Source: Acanthaster planci (Eukaryota > Echinodermata > Asteroidea > Valvatida > Acanthasteridae). Taken from it: 64,000 bases of DNA. Both the position numbers and the translations under genes were made by a program. The stretch is taken from the NCBI RefSeq assembly GCF_001949145.1, contig NW_019091378.1:1072558-1136557 (forward strand), written 5' to 3'. Below the pieces are notes generated by a model. The model saw only the letters and a program-made list of their open reading frames with translations. It was not told the origin of the DNA and made no database searches. The stretch's first letter is position 1. Each line of letters begins with the position of its first letter. Shown here piece after piece: positions 43,795-57,200 of this stretch.

Positions 43795-46700
43795 AAAGTG
43801 GACGTACGGTTCGCGCAAAATGTCCAATTTGGAACGCCGGATGGCGAAATGCCAAGTTTCTCCACTGCACACAGAATGCAAAGACAGTCGCCGAGTGTGT
43901 ACATGTACTGTGAAAAATATGACAGATTCCCAAATCATATCGATCGAAGCATTGTGCACGAAAAAAAAGTTTCTTTTTTAATCAAATGAAGAAACGTTTT
44001 CTGAGGAACAACCGTCAGTCGAGAGTATCCGCTCTCATCTCGGCGGGGGGGGGAGAAAAATGACATCATTTAAAATGGTTAAACATGAGTAACCACGGTA
44101 GCCGACGGCCCGCTGCCCCCGCGCGGTCTAGGTCAAATTTGTCCCGCGCTGGAGCTGTTCAACAAATTTCACTTGGTCCCTGCATGCCTTCCAGTCGATC
44201 CGAGACGGGAGTCAGGATCGCTCATCGGTGATGCTGAACACTTCAGCTTGGCTCTCTCCTTGGGAATTCAGACTCCCCCCCCCCAAAAAAAAGAAGCAAA
44301 AGTTGACGCCGATTTGCGAATCAAATCTTGAATCTATCACGCATCATGCATATTCTCTGGACCCCTTTAAAAACAGGTTCCTAAATCCATCTATTTCCCG
44401 ATGATTACTCGATAAGTGAAGAAACGTTCATTTTTATCATTCTTGTTTTGTATTGATGCAACAGTCGAATTAGACAGTAGGTTCGATCCGTCGCGCGAGT
44501 AGTACAGTGTAAGGAGTATTCAGCATTCAGTGTTAAACTGGCAAACACACGAAACACTGGCCAAGACTGTGCGCATAGATGAAGGGAAGTCAAAAATAAA
44601 AAGATAAAAGAACAGAACAGAAACAACTTAGTGTTTACAAGAACCCTTAATAAAACAAAATGCAAGATGAACAAGAAATATAACCATTTTTTTAAAAATT
44701 AATGTTGGGTAATGTTATGACAGTCATACAATGGGATGAAATTACTACGCTTATGTTGGTTCACTTGGGTAAGATTAAATATACTAATGGGACGAATTCC
44801 CTTGTTAATTATGGAGCAAAAGGCCACTTTTTATACAAATGTTATCTCCTATTTGATTGCAGCCCTTTTTTCTTCTTCGAACAATTAAAAAAAGGACAAA
44901 ATATCCAGGTGTGAAATAAAAATTTAAGCAAAGAGAGCACTGGCTGTTATGGTAAGGAATTATTGAGTGTTTATTTGATGAAAGTTGAATACCAGTTGAG
45001 ACGACCGGGAGGGACGGGCAATAGTCGAGGATATACCCCCCCTCATACAGCCGGACCATTCAGTATTCATTTCAATAATTCATCCACTGAAACTGATGAA
45101 ACATCTGTGAAAGTCTCGGGGAAAGAAAATTTCCCGGATTGGCAAAGGAAATGCAAACAGCACCCCAGACCGCGCTGTCTTAATCAAACATTTCGTTTCT
45201 CTCCAACTAATTACGTTTCTTCAATATCTTTTGCTTTCTGTTTGAAGATTCTCTGTGGGCAGGCTCATTTTTATTAGAAGCTTGAGGGATAGGAAACTGC
45301 GTGTCGTTTCGCCGGACGAGTCATATCAGAAGCAAATTGTTGGATTCCCTGTTGGCCCCGGCCTCTGAAGGTTTGCGACTAATGCAAGGTGCATTTCAGT
45401 TTAGCTCCGCACCCGGCGATTACATCTGGAGTGTATCCCGACCATTGCAGTTTCCCACAAATTCCTCGCATAAAAAGAAAAATGGTTCCAAAGCAGATTG
45501 CCGTTATAGTTATGCACGAGTTCATTGCGGGGGTGGGGGGGGGGGGGGTAAATTTGGTGGTTAAATGCAGTTACGGCGCATTCGCAGTGTTTTGAGAAAA
45601 CTGCCGTCGGGTACTCGCGCACAATTCCTGTAACTGCTCGATCATTAATAATCCACAAATTGACATGGATTTTGGTACCTTTGATGTTAGAGTTTATTGG
45701 AATAACACGTTTGCAACGTTAATACCCAACCCAAGTACACAAGCACACATTTTAGCTAAATGTGACACAGTAGTGCAGGTCAATAACGAAATGTAAATAT
45801 CGATTAATCAATACTTGTACGACAGACATGCCTTAAGAGCAAGGGAAGGAGAAACAAAAACGTGTGATTTTGAAGCTCTGAGCCTAGAAGGAATTTCTGC
45901 TATCAATTACACGGTGCCCCTCACAGTCCTGATTACACTTGCGTTAATTTCTAATGCATTTTGCGGTTGGGATAATGTAACATGTTAACATTTCCTTCGT
46001 GTTTGGAAAAACTCTTTCTCTCTGCGTACACGTGGTTTTATAGAAAAGTGTAAGCCTTAAATTTCTTTGACATTTCAAATGCCGCTGCATTGGATCTGAT
46101 TCTCAGTACAATTAAAACAAACATTCTGGTATTCTCTCTAGAGTTATACACAAACGACAGGCTATTCAAGCATGATCATCGTTTATTGCAGCAAACTAAT
46201 TACGAAAATAACAGTGGCAAATTTATAACTTAAAAACTGGTTCGATACAAAACTAAGAAAACACAAAGCCTCTGGTCTGCTGCAAGAGCCATTAAAAAAA
46301 AAAGGCTTCAGCTGGTGATACCTGCCCTATATCCTTCCAGGCCCCTACAAATTGGCGCGCATTCTTCGCGCTGCAGTTCACGCTTATTATAAGGGGGGCC
46401 GGCTGCACGGAAAAACAATCGAATCCAGACGTGTACAGTCGCTGCCAGCGCATTTCACTGTGGTGCGGGCATTTCAGGCATCAAGATGGTGAAAGGTCCC
46501 TACTGTACAGAATCCTACTTTCAGAAATGATCACACGACTTGACACTTTGCTCAAAGGTTGTCACTGAGATTGCCATGGATGCAAAGATCACACAGCTCT
46601 AGAGATGACACTGATGTTTTCAAGTCTTCAAATGTGAATATACTCACTCACCTGATCACTCTCAGAGAAATATCAATTACAGGCCAGTAAATACTTTTTT

Positions 46701-49596
46701 TACATTTGAATATATGATCTCAACAACAACAACAAAAACAACCAAACTTCACTTCATTCTAGAAGACAATAATTAATTCATTAATTCAAGATTGTACAAA
46801 TAAAAAAAAAGTAACAATTCCCCTCGATCCAATACCAGTGTCTTTTAATAAAGCATAAAAAATAACCCTTCATTAATCCTGCATCTACATTTTACAAAAA
46901 ATTTTCAGTTTGGTATTTTTTATTCTGTTTATAACAAGATAATAACTAAATTTACAAAAGATTATTCCCTGTAGCACATTATTTGCTCACATGCACAATA
47001 TCACAGCCTAAAATCAAAGGACAGAATTATTCTGCAAAAAATATATACCTTTAGCCTGGCAAAATGAGATTTGAACCGTTCGTATACTTTCAATTTTCCT
47101 GCCACTCTTAATACATGTATGTGATGTGACACGCTGCACCTGCCACTTCAGAATGAAAACTAAATGCATCTGAAAATGCCAGCAGTTTGCCAAATGCCTC
47201 GACCGGGAAGAATCCATTATGGCAAGTATGGTTAAAATTGGAACAAGTAATTCACTGTTGGCAAAAGTGAAAGAGAGTCGTGACTTTCATCAATAACCAT
47301 CACTTTATGGGTATAATTTAGCAATCTCATCTGTTAGCCAGAACACTCGGCAATTTATTTGTTAATTTGCAGTCCAATCAATTTGGGCAAAACAGGATGG
47401 GGCACGTATATACTGGAAAAAAACTATACGTCAGCATAAATTTCTTTATCGTTCAATTTTAATAAATGTATTAGCAAATAGCAATGGTATCCGATCTTGT
47501 AAGTGAAGATTCAGGATTGAATAACATGTATGAGAGCTTTGTGTTTCTTTAATACAGCACATCCTAATGCCAGCCCCCTTCACCCCGTCAGGTTCTCTAT
47601 CGTCTCATCATTTTGTAACCCTATAATTTCAATATCATCTGCATGATTCATTGTGATTCACAAGGTTCCTTCTACTTCCCTCCACTAACAGTGTTTTGGA
47701 AAAAAAAAATTGAGCACAGCTGTTAACAATTATAGTAAAGCACATCTTTTCTTTGTGTAAATAATTGGTTATAATTCCTTGGTGAGCCATTTCTTAATGT
47801 ATTTAATAGATAGTTACTCGCAGTGTAGGTTTAAATCTGACAACATTGTATAAATATGACCCTGTATTAAGAACTGCTTATTATCTATGAAGTTAAATTA
47901 AAGAAAAAATGAAAAATTACACCGCGATTTCGCACTTGTTTCTTGCTAATAAACTCACTTGTTTCAGCCATAAATGTCAGAGCAATAGTAGCCGTGCTTT
48001 TTGTATTCAAGTTGGCTTGGGAGAGATTTTGCCTCAGTGCCTATAATCAAGATGAAGGTGTTGATATTTAATGGCCTTTTGTTTTGTTTATATTTCCAGC
48101 AAAGGAAACAGAATTTAATGTATCTGTGTGTGACTGCATACAAGTTACAGCATGCAAGGCCTTGGGCAAGACAGCCGTCTAAACAATTACACGTTTACAC
48201 CCCCCCTGCACCCTACCAAATGATTCACAATCGCGATAAAGCATGAGGAGTGCTAGGATAACAGCTCTTAGTCAGCGAGAGTCACATTGGGCTGATGGGT
48301 TGTTGACCTCCAGAGCTGTGCAACATGAATTGACACTCCTTTCCCCCATGGCTGACAATGAGAAGTGGAAAGATAATGTGACCGGATCCTCGAAAATGAA
48401 ATTGGGCAGATGAATATTAGCAAGAATACATGCTATGCCCCCCCCCAAAAAAAATTAGCCCTTAAAATAAATCCTTATCCTCCCACACCCTATTTCTATT
48501 GATTTACACTGTGAAAGATTCCTTTGAAAGCCTTTTAACTTATAAATGGATCTGGTGCCATCTGACTGACTTCATTAGGTTGGGTCACATATGTCGATTA
48601 AGATTGAGTAACCCCAAATCAGAATCCAATACAGGAGATTCAAACTCAAAAGCATGACTTGTTTTAATGAGCTGATTCACTGACGTCACGGATTCGATTC
48701 CAGGTAGTACACAGCAGTTTGAAAGTCAGACTGCCTCCAACATGAGTTCAAACTGATTGTCTAGATCTTCCGTGCAGTAAATCCTACATTATGACTGCAT
48801 ATATTTTACATGCATTTATGAACTCGCGCAAGCAGGAAATTTATCACTACAGTTAGTTTAATGGTATATCATACTGAGATTTTTCCATCAGGGAAAATTT
48901 TTTTGCCTCAACATTTATTTCCATATTGACATGAGGTCAATAAGGGAAAGAATTTGACCACAAGAGTGAAAATTATATAAGACCATAAGGCAATGAAAAA
49001 AGGAACAAATACGGAAGCACGTTCAGAAGACAAAGTCTTATACAGGAATGCCTTATTAAGACAAGAAAAAAGAACCAGACAAGGAAGACTGACAACAGAT
49101 TGTACATGAAAGAAAGACAACTGCAGTACAATACAGTCAAAACAAAACAAGGTCAAAAACAAAACAAGATGAACCAACAGACTGAGATGTAACAAAAACT
49201 GGAATTACCAAACACTCAAAACATTAGAACAAAAGGAAGATTAGAATGATAAAAGAGAAGGAACTACCTCAGATAATCAGAGACTAGGTGTTGTAACACT
49301 GCACAGAGACTCCACTTTTCATTGAAATCCAAAACGATTCAGAAGTGTCAGAGTCACCACGCCTATTTTATGTCTAAGAACTTCATTTCATTTAAAATGA
49401 GAACTTGTGGAAGGGAACTTAATGCACTCCTATCCTTGAAATTAAGGATGAATAATAACCATGCCACATATGATTCATAACCTAAATCAAACATGTATAC
49501 ACATCTATGGGATAAAAATATAGGATAAATAAAAAATACTGTTTGCTTGTAATATGAGTACATCATGTACACCGGCTAGAAGTGCAGCAGGCCGCA
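43795..49596. other. Intergenic and probable 3' UTR of the SH3D19-like gene
   Basis: No coding exon was recognised. TTTATT (AATAAA on the - strand) occurs at about 48912 and again near 46171 and could end the - strand gene. Homopolymer runs (for example G-run about 45528-45548, C-run about 44273-44284) are present. No RNA gene was recognised. Confidence 0.4.
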
Positions 49597-51288
49597 TCAC
49601 CTAACATCCACAAAGGCTTTGGGAAACTTGCCCGTCTTGCCTTTGAGTCGACCTTTAATCCAATCAGCACTGATGTGTTCCAGGATTTCGATGACATCAC
49701 CGTTCTGAGAAAAAAAAGGGACCAAATGGATTCTAAAATGTAGAACTGCATGTAGGAATGCCTTTGATTTCCTTTAAAAGGCCTCACTTGTTTCACAGTT
49801 TCCATCTGATCACACTAAAGCTCTTCAATAAACCACACCGATTTAAATCTGTCAGTTTTCTTTCTGTGGTTACAGGAAACATGCAATGGATATTCAGCTC
49901 AACTTGTTTAATATACTAGGTGTAAGTGAGAAGAAGATGTTAGTTTTTCCAGTCTCAAAAAAAGCCTTTCATCAGTACTTTTCTATAGAGGGCACTATTT
50001 TCCACTCGACAATTAAGGCACTCCTCGTCAACTGACCACAAGAAACAATTTGAAAAAAATTATTAGCCATGACTATATTCTGAACAAGTTGTTTACACGA
50101 TAAGCACGTAAAGAGTGGAAAAACATACTCTAGGAAAATGTAGCAAAGTGGTAATATATTTGTACACATAGTCACAGAGACTCAACTGTTCTGCCTTGAG
50201 TGACATCATGCTTTGGCATATGAATATGGAAATTTTATTAGCATAAAAATCAAAAACATTGAAGCTTTACCCTTTTACTGCTACACAGGAGGTAAAAAAA
50301 CATTGCACGAGAGCTTTCTAGTTCTACATGTACTTAAGTCACTTACTGCATGTCTCCTTGAAGATCTTAATCACCTTATTAGAATCATGTTACAGTACCT
50401 ACTTTTCTTTACTAGAAAGTTTAACATGAACACATTCGAATCTGTCAAAACGTTAGCACTGACTCATCTTTGGTTCTGCAAAATTAACAAAAACTGAGGA
50501 AATTAAAAAAAGCTTTTAGATATGTTTAACACAAAGTCTAATTACATACCAGTGTTGAAACAAATTCCACAATGACTAGGTTACAGAAAGTCAAGTGTCA
50601 CCATGACAGAGATGCACTACAAGCAAGCCTGATAGGCTGCTGCTGAAAAGCCCCATCAAAACAAAGTGACAAGTGCCAATGACAAGTCCTCACTGCAAAC
50701 GTCCTGTGCAATCTCCTCTCACAATAAACAGGATTTAAAATTACTAGAGAGGTGCATCCCTTATTCTCATTAGCTTTCCCAACAGAAAAAGATTTTTTTT
50801 TCAATTGATACTTATTACCTCTCCCAACTTTTTCTCCAATTGCAATTGTTACTTCAATTGGCTTTCAGCCTTGTGAGTGGCAACTTCTCTGAAAGAATAT
50901 CAATTTCCTTCCACAGGCATAAAACTGAGAGGCCGGGGAAAGCGGAATTCCAAACTGCACACAACTTTGTAACTGTGTTTGCAATGGCATATCCTGGTCT
51001 TGGATCGGGAAGTGGTGCCAAATATAAAATTTTTCTCAAAATGAACGTCCATTTTTTTATCCAAAAAGAATCCACATGACCCTCCCCCACAGCACAACAA
51101 AGCAGCAAATACACTACGGTGTCTGAGTGTTTTTTTCCAATTTGCAACAGGAAGAAAAAAAAAAGAAGAGGCACCAACAATGACCGATGATTATCTTACC
51201 TTGATTGTCAGCTCGTCAGGTTCCTCTGCATTGAAGTCATACATGGCCTTGCAAGTGCCCAAGCTGGGCCCTCCACTGGATGCACCAC
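49597..51288 (-). CDS. SH3D19: SH3D19-like SH3 domain 6 and C-terminus (two exons)
   Basis: Exon 51288-51200 gives CKAMYDFNAEEPDELTIK; exon 49704-49597 gives NGDVIEILEHISADWIKGRL and GKFPKAFVDVR followed by TGA. It matches the last SH3 domain of SH3D19 (KAKALYDF...), which also ends the protein. Confidence 0.92.
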
Positions 51289-54200
51289 CTGGGGGAATTG
51301 ATTACGAGAGAAAGTCATTAAGGACAGATGGTGTCATACCAGCAACACAAGGTTAGTTGAATATTTTACGTCCAATCTGTTCTAGGAATGGTTTAAGGCT
51401 ATTCCATTTAGAGACCTTAAGAAGTCAAGCAATAGACTGTTATTGTGTTGAGCAGTAGTGAAGGGGGTTATGAAAAGTTTTCCACCCCAACAGCTGCTGA
51501 TTTAATGCTGAAATATGTGTGATAAATTGGTTTACAATATGCACCTGCGGATTTAAAGGGGGGCACTGGGTGTGGCTCCCCTTATATTTTCACCGACTGA
51601 ATCCCCCCCCAAAATTGCACACCACGTAAACCTGTGCCACAGCATGATGTAGACACATGCACCTACCACAATGCGAGCAGTGGCATTGAGTACACGTGCC
51701 GCGATACGCAGACCTCATGATTTTAAGACGTATAGACAGCTGTGTTTGCCAGCTGGTGCATAAACCTGCGCCAGCCCTGTTGCTGTTGTAAATGCTACGC
51801 TCTCTGCTCACCTCTTTAGCGTTCTGCATTCTACAATCCCGGCGTGTTGAAAGGCAACACATACCTACACAAACAGGGGCCAAGGTTGCATTGAAAGTTC
51901 CCGTATGTTCACATTTCGCTCGTCGCCCGAACAAGGCACTGGGAAGGGCTGATTGTGATTGGCTTTATTGTGCACGACCTGTGGCCACAAGGTTAGCACT
52001 TCCTGTGAGCAAGCATTGTTTGAATTTTTTGGTTCGCCAATGGCAATGCTTTGACACGGGCAAAGTCTCGGCTATAGAAAAAGCATGCTCTTGGTACAAT
52101 CATAATGTGGTAATTTATCTTCTCACTAAATGTATTTTTGCCAACCTGACATGTTTTCACAAGGGAAGACATACACTTTCAACTGAGACTGATTTGCTGA
52201 TATATCCTGTCAAAAACATGCAGTCCAAGAGCTCTCATCATGGAGTAGAACAGCCATAATGCCTTTAGTGTAAATTAGAGATCTACGTGTGTATTTCAGA
52301 TCTCAATTTGCAAAGCTTCACATTTTATATTTTCCGTCTTTAGTGGCCAGGAACATGGAACAGTCAAATACACCACCCACTAATGAGCCAATCAGGAATA
52401 CATACATAAAGAGAAGATGAAAGGGGCACAAGAGGCCAGACTATATATGTACGTGTATAACCAGAGCTAGAGAAACTATAACAGAATACAACCTAAAGGG
52501 AAAGTTCACGGAACTGTAAACTTTAAAGGCACTAAGAACATTGAGAGAGAATGCATTGAATTGAACATATCACCGCTCTCATCAGCAACCAAGCAGATTT
52601 TCTTTATGACCCCTCTGTAATTCTCGAGAAAGAACAAATACTTGACACGTCATCAATTATTATTGTAGACGCTATGAATTTGACAACCATGTCCAAAGAG
52701 GCTAAAGCTGATGTTCTCACCCGCCAGAGAGTTAATCCCCTAGATGAAGTGGGACCACATCAGCAGTTTAGAATGGGCCCGGATATTAGATGAATTGTGA
52801 GTAAAGACCGAGGAAAATGGAGTATCCCCAACTCGGTTACTCGGTTTTCTGTTATGTAAAGAGAACTATGTTAGCAATAGGAAAATTGTTGTTGGTATGA
52901 GGATGTTTAAGGGATCCTCGATTGTCAAAGAGATGTCTGAAGACAAAGAACTCTATTTTCTCTCATCATACAATTTAGGGAGAACTGCCTACACCAATCT
53001 CAGACGGGCCTCAGAAGAGCTACCTGTTTATTGAAAACTGACAGAGGAAAAATGCTCTATAATACCTGAACTGAGTTACTACAGTTTAGGAGATTATGAA
53101 GGTATTACGGCCTCTCTTAAGCAATCTTGCAGTAATTATATGACCAGAATGATTGGGGCTCAACCTGACACCCCACCGGGATACTACAAAGTAATCTGCA
53201 AAGATGGACTAGATGGATCCGGGCGTCATGCTGTTTGCCATCAGATGGGTTAAGCTCAGATGTACAATATGACATTGTATATACATGTATGTGGACACCA
53301 CTTAAGATCATCAAAGATGATGATACTTCTGCAGGAACATCGTCATATGCATTAATTTTTTGTTTGAATAAACATCAATTCTGTGATCAGAATAAATAAA
53401 TTTAATTGTTTGATTATTTTTTTCATTCAAGACTGAATGAAGATTAGTTGGTTTTAAAATTTTATTTCTCAAGCAGGGTTGGCAGCATGGTGATAGAATT
53501 ATATCCAAATAATCCGAACGCTACTGTGCCTTTTTTCATCATCAAGGGCAAAGAAGATTGACAATTCCTCGGATCTGTTATTCCTTCCATAAGAGCAGGA
53601 AAGTGGATTTTGTCTTCTAATGGTATTGAAATCACAGTCTCTGAATAGCACAAAACTTCTTGTTCAGTCTAATCTCACTGAAGTTGATGGCAAGATGATC
53701 AAACTGCTGACAGGGAGAGGAGGGACTTATTGCATCCTTTGTCCTGCATCCAGAGAAGAAAGCCATTATCTGGAGTGCACTGATGAAGGCTTCCTCATAA
53801 GTAAATAACGAAGCTCTAAGGAATCTCTTCCAAGGTCTACAAGACAAAGAGCAAGTCAAGACCAAGCCTGGAGATTATGAGAAGCGATTAGGACTCACTC
53901 AAGAGCCCATCACAATGTATGATATCACTGTCTTCCCTGTACTACACCCAACTCTTTGAGCTAGTGCCGTGTATTGGATTTTGAAAATCACGTACCACTT
54001 TGCTGCTGGAATAAGAATCTGGAAGGAAAACTTCAGAAACGAGGGGAAGATTAAGAAGGGTAAAGAAAGGTTCAGTCTTACTTATATGAAAAACAGGCAT
54101 ACAGATTGACGAACTGGATCCAGTGGGCAACAGTGGTATATCAATCACTGGCCCAATTTTCAAGCGCTTACTTCATGAGAATGAAAAACGTCAAACCCTG

Positions 54201-57200
54201 GTGGAATGTGTACCTGACAGAGGTGAGGACAGATCACAACTCTCTCAGATCATTGCAAATGTATCAACTATTCTCCTTCTGGTACCGGTATCATCCACAG
54301 TATTTGTCAGTCCTGACAAATAGATGGACTTTGCAAAGACAAAGACAGGATGTTTCTTGAGCACTTTCCAAACTTCAGGTTCACATGCTCCATTTGCCAG
54401 ATTCTTGTCCACAGTGCTGAGTTGATCTCGGCAATAAAAGCCATGGCCTGGGAACACTTTGAGAAGAGGCTCTCGAAAACAGCAACAAAACCATTTGCAA
54501 ATACAGGGAGCAGCTCTCCAGGAAAACTAACCAAGAGGGCAATCTAAGTGAAGTATTTAACCATCATTGGTTAAAAACAGATCCATTACTCCATAAGTTT
54601 TGCCATGTGGACACGTGTTCCTACTGTGACGGTGACCACCATGTGCATTTTTGTCCCAACAAGAAAGGAGATTTTGGCACATTGACCAATGACAATGAGC
54701 TACATGTATATAATTACTTCCTTCAATAAGTCACAAGCAGTTCCAGTAGGTATTCCATTCACTTCATGAAGACGTAAAATCAACTAGAAAACTGTATACT
54801 CAACAAGTTATTTCAGTATTTGTTTGAATGGTTTTTGCATAGGGGTTCAAAACCGACACACAAAAAACAATAAAAAAAATAATCACTCTTGAAACTTGTA
54901 TTTCCAAATTAGTGTAATCTGAACTCAATCTTAACTTAATCTTAATTTAACTCAAACTTAACAAATCAACAAGAAAGAGTGTGTTAATACGGTGCTGGTA
55001 CAGCGGCATGAATGTGTACAAACATTAAAGGGGATGGGCTTTGCTGGAAAGATTTCTTGTAAAACATGCATCAACACATAAAACAAACATATATTTAAAC
55101 AGAAAACACGTGCATAATTTCAAAATGCGTGGAAATACGTTACAAATTATAGTTTTTACGACCCTGTTTCACTCCCTTCTGGGAGCAAAAGCTAAACAAC
55201 ATCTGTCAGGTACTGAAAGTTGTCTGAAGAAATTTCCAAGAATCGTGACGTCATAGGACGGAGTCCTCTATCCGACGACTGTTCACTGTTCCGCAACGAC
55301 ATGTGCGTAATGCGGTAGCATTAGCATGTGCCATGATGCCAGACTCAAGCGACGGTAATTCCAGCATTGATGCTTTTTCCGATCATGACGGTGATCATTT
55401 GTCATCTTGGTCTTATTCATTTGATGAAGAAAGCGACATTGAAGGAGCTGATGAGGCACAAGACATATTGCCTTATCAGTTCGAACCAGAATATACTCTA
55501 GAACAGATTTTGCAACTCGAGGCTGTTGGGTACAGGCATGGCGGCGACCCGGAGGATCGACCACAAAACACTGACTAATTTTGGATTTTGCCCTGCCCGA
55601 CGTGTATTACAACACTGTATACTCAGTGTTTGCCCCTGAAGGCTTGTGAGAAAACCCATGACTCGAACCCACGACCTCCTGCTTACTAGTGCAGACAGCT
55701 TAACAACTCGACCACCGAGCTTGCTGGTGTCGGCTGGCTGGTTCGAGTCAGATGCAGCAGCGGATACTGCAAACAACTATTTCAAAGCTCGGTGGTCCCC
55801 AGCGCAAATCTATCCTTGGAAAATCACTGACTAGTAAGGATTTTTTCCTGCACCATTACAAAAATTTGTCTCTCTGAAAAGTCACAATTGTCCTGCATTG
55901 GCTATTCGATAGCTGTATTCGCTGATGTTTGTTACATATCAACTTTCTTGCCAAAACTATGCATTCTTGTCTGGAGAGCTGAGTCCGTTCAACAACGTCA
56001 CATTTTTAGTCACAAGACGTCACAAGATTAGTCTGCTGCCCTCATTGACCTATTTCAATAAATTTTTGTGAAGAGCCCAGGCGGAGACTCAAAAAATCAC
56101 ACAGAAAACACTACGTCTTGCTGATTTAATGACATAAAAAAGGGATTAATCCAACTGTTTGTTTATAAGACGGTTAAAAACTATCATATAACATCAATTG
56201 AACCCTACATGGCCCATCCCCTTTTATACAGATATCGTCAGAAGAGGGCACTGTGCATAAGTAGCACCCTCTTCCAGATTTTGCTCTTTTTTCAACCACC
56301 TCGGTGAGTTCTGCTGTTTAGATGATTTTCAACATACTTGTACTTTGAGATGATATTCAAAAATGCCTGCATTGTTTGGGAATGTTTACCCTTTATTGTC
56401 CTGGTATCTACTGATGTCTGCGTCAAATCTGCTTTCAAACCACTGTGATTGAGTACAGTATTTCCTTTGATATGCTATACTGTACAGTTTGGATTGTTTT
56501 CATGTACATGTACATGTGTATTGTACTGTTCAGTACCACATGACATTCATAATGAGAAGGAAAGCGTACAATTTGATACAAAATAGAATGAATTTTGAAA
56601 CGTTTGCGTAACACCTCCATTTATACACAAGCATATGAAAAATTTCAGTTTCTGGATGACCTTTAACCCCTAACCCCCTAGGGACCACTGAAATCTTGCA
56701 TAACCTTGTTGGGTTCAGCATCGTTAGAGTTAAAAGACTTGATTGCCAAGTAACACAAAAACACTTTGTCTGATTTTTGCAAATTTGGTATCAAAAGTTG
56801 TGCAAGAATCCAAAAAAAAAAGTCATGGAAGGACAGTTTGACATTTGCAGTGGCTTGGGAGCAGCGGCAGAATTTCCACAGGTGTGTTAAACTGACCCAA
56901 TGTTTCAAGGTAAAGCAGCATTTTTCTTGGAAGGACATGTAGCTGTTACAAATGGGTTTTGTTGAGGCAGCTGTAGTGGTTCCTTGCTGGAATGTTAAAA
57001 GTAGATCTCTACTTTTACTGTATTAAAAATTGGATCAACTTGAACTGCTGCCGTCTCTCCATGACGAACCAGACATTACATGGCTCTCAAGTGGAAACAT
57101 ATCACAGTACATGTACATGTAGTGATCTACACTACACTTGGGTTGTTATCCAGATGCTGTGTTCACATCCATTTGAGTGCCCATTAATCAAATGTTTGTT

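Noticed and set aside
51792-52259. 155-codon + frame before the RAG1-like relic
   Set aside because: It reads through a non-coding dispersed element and shows no protein similarity.
52560-54729. Reading the relic as a retroviral or LINE reverse transcriptase
   Set aside because: No YxDD or other reverse-transcriptase motif; the blocks fit RAG1/Transib order instead.
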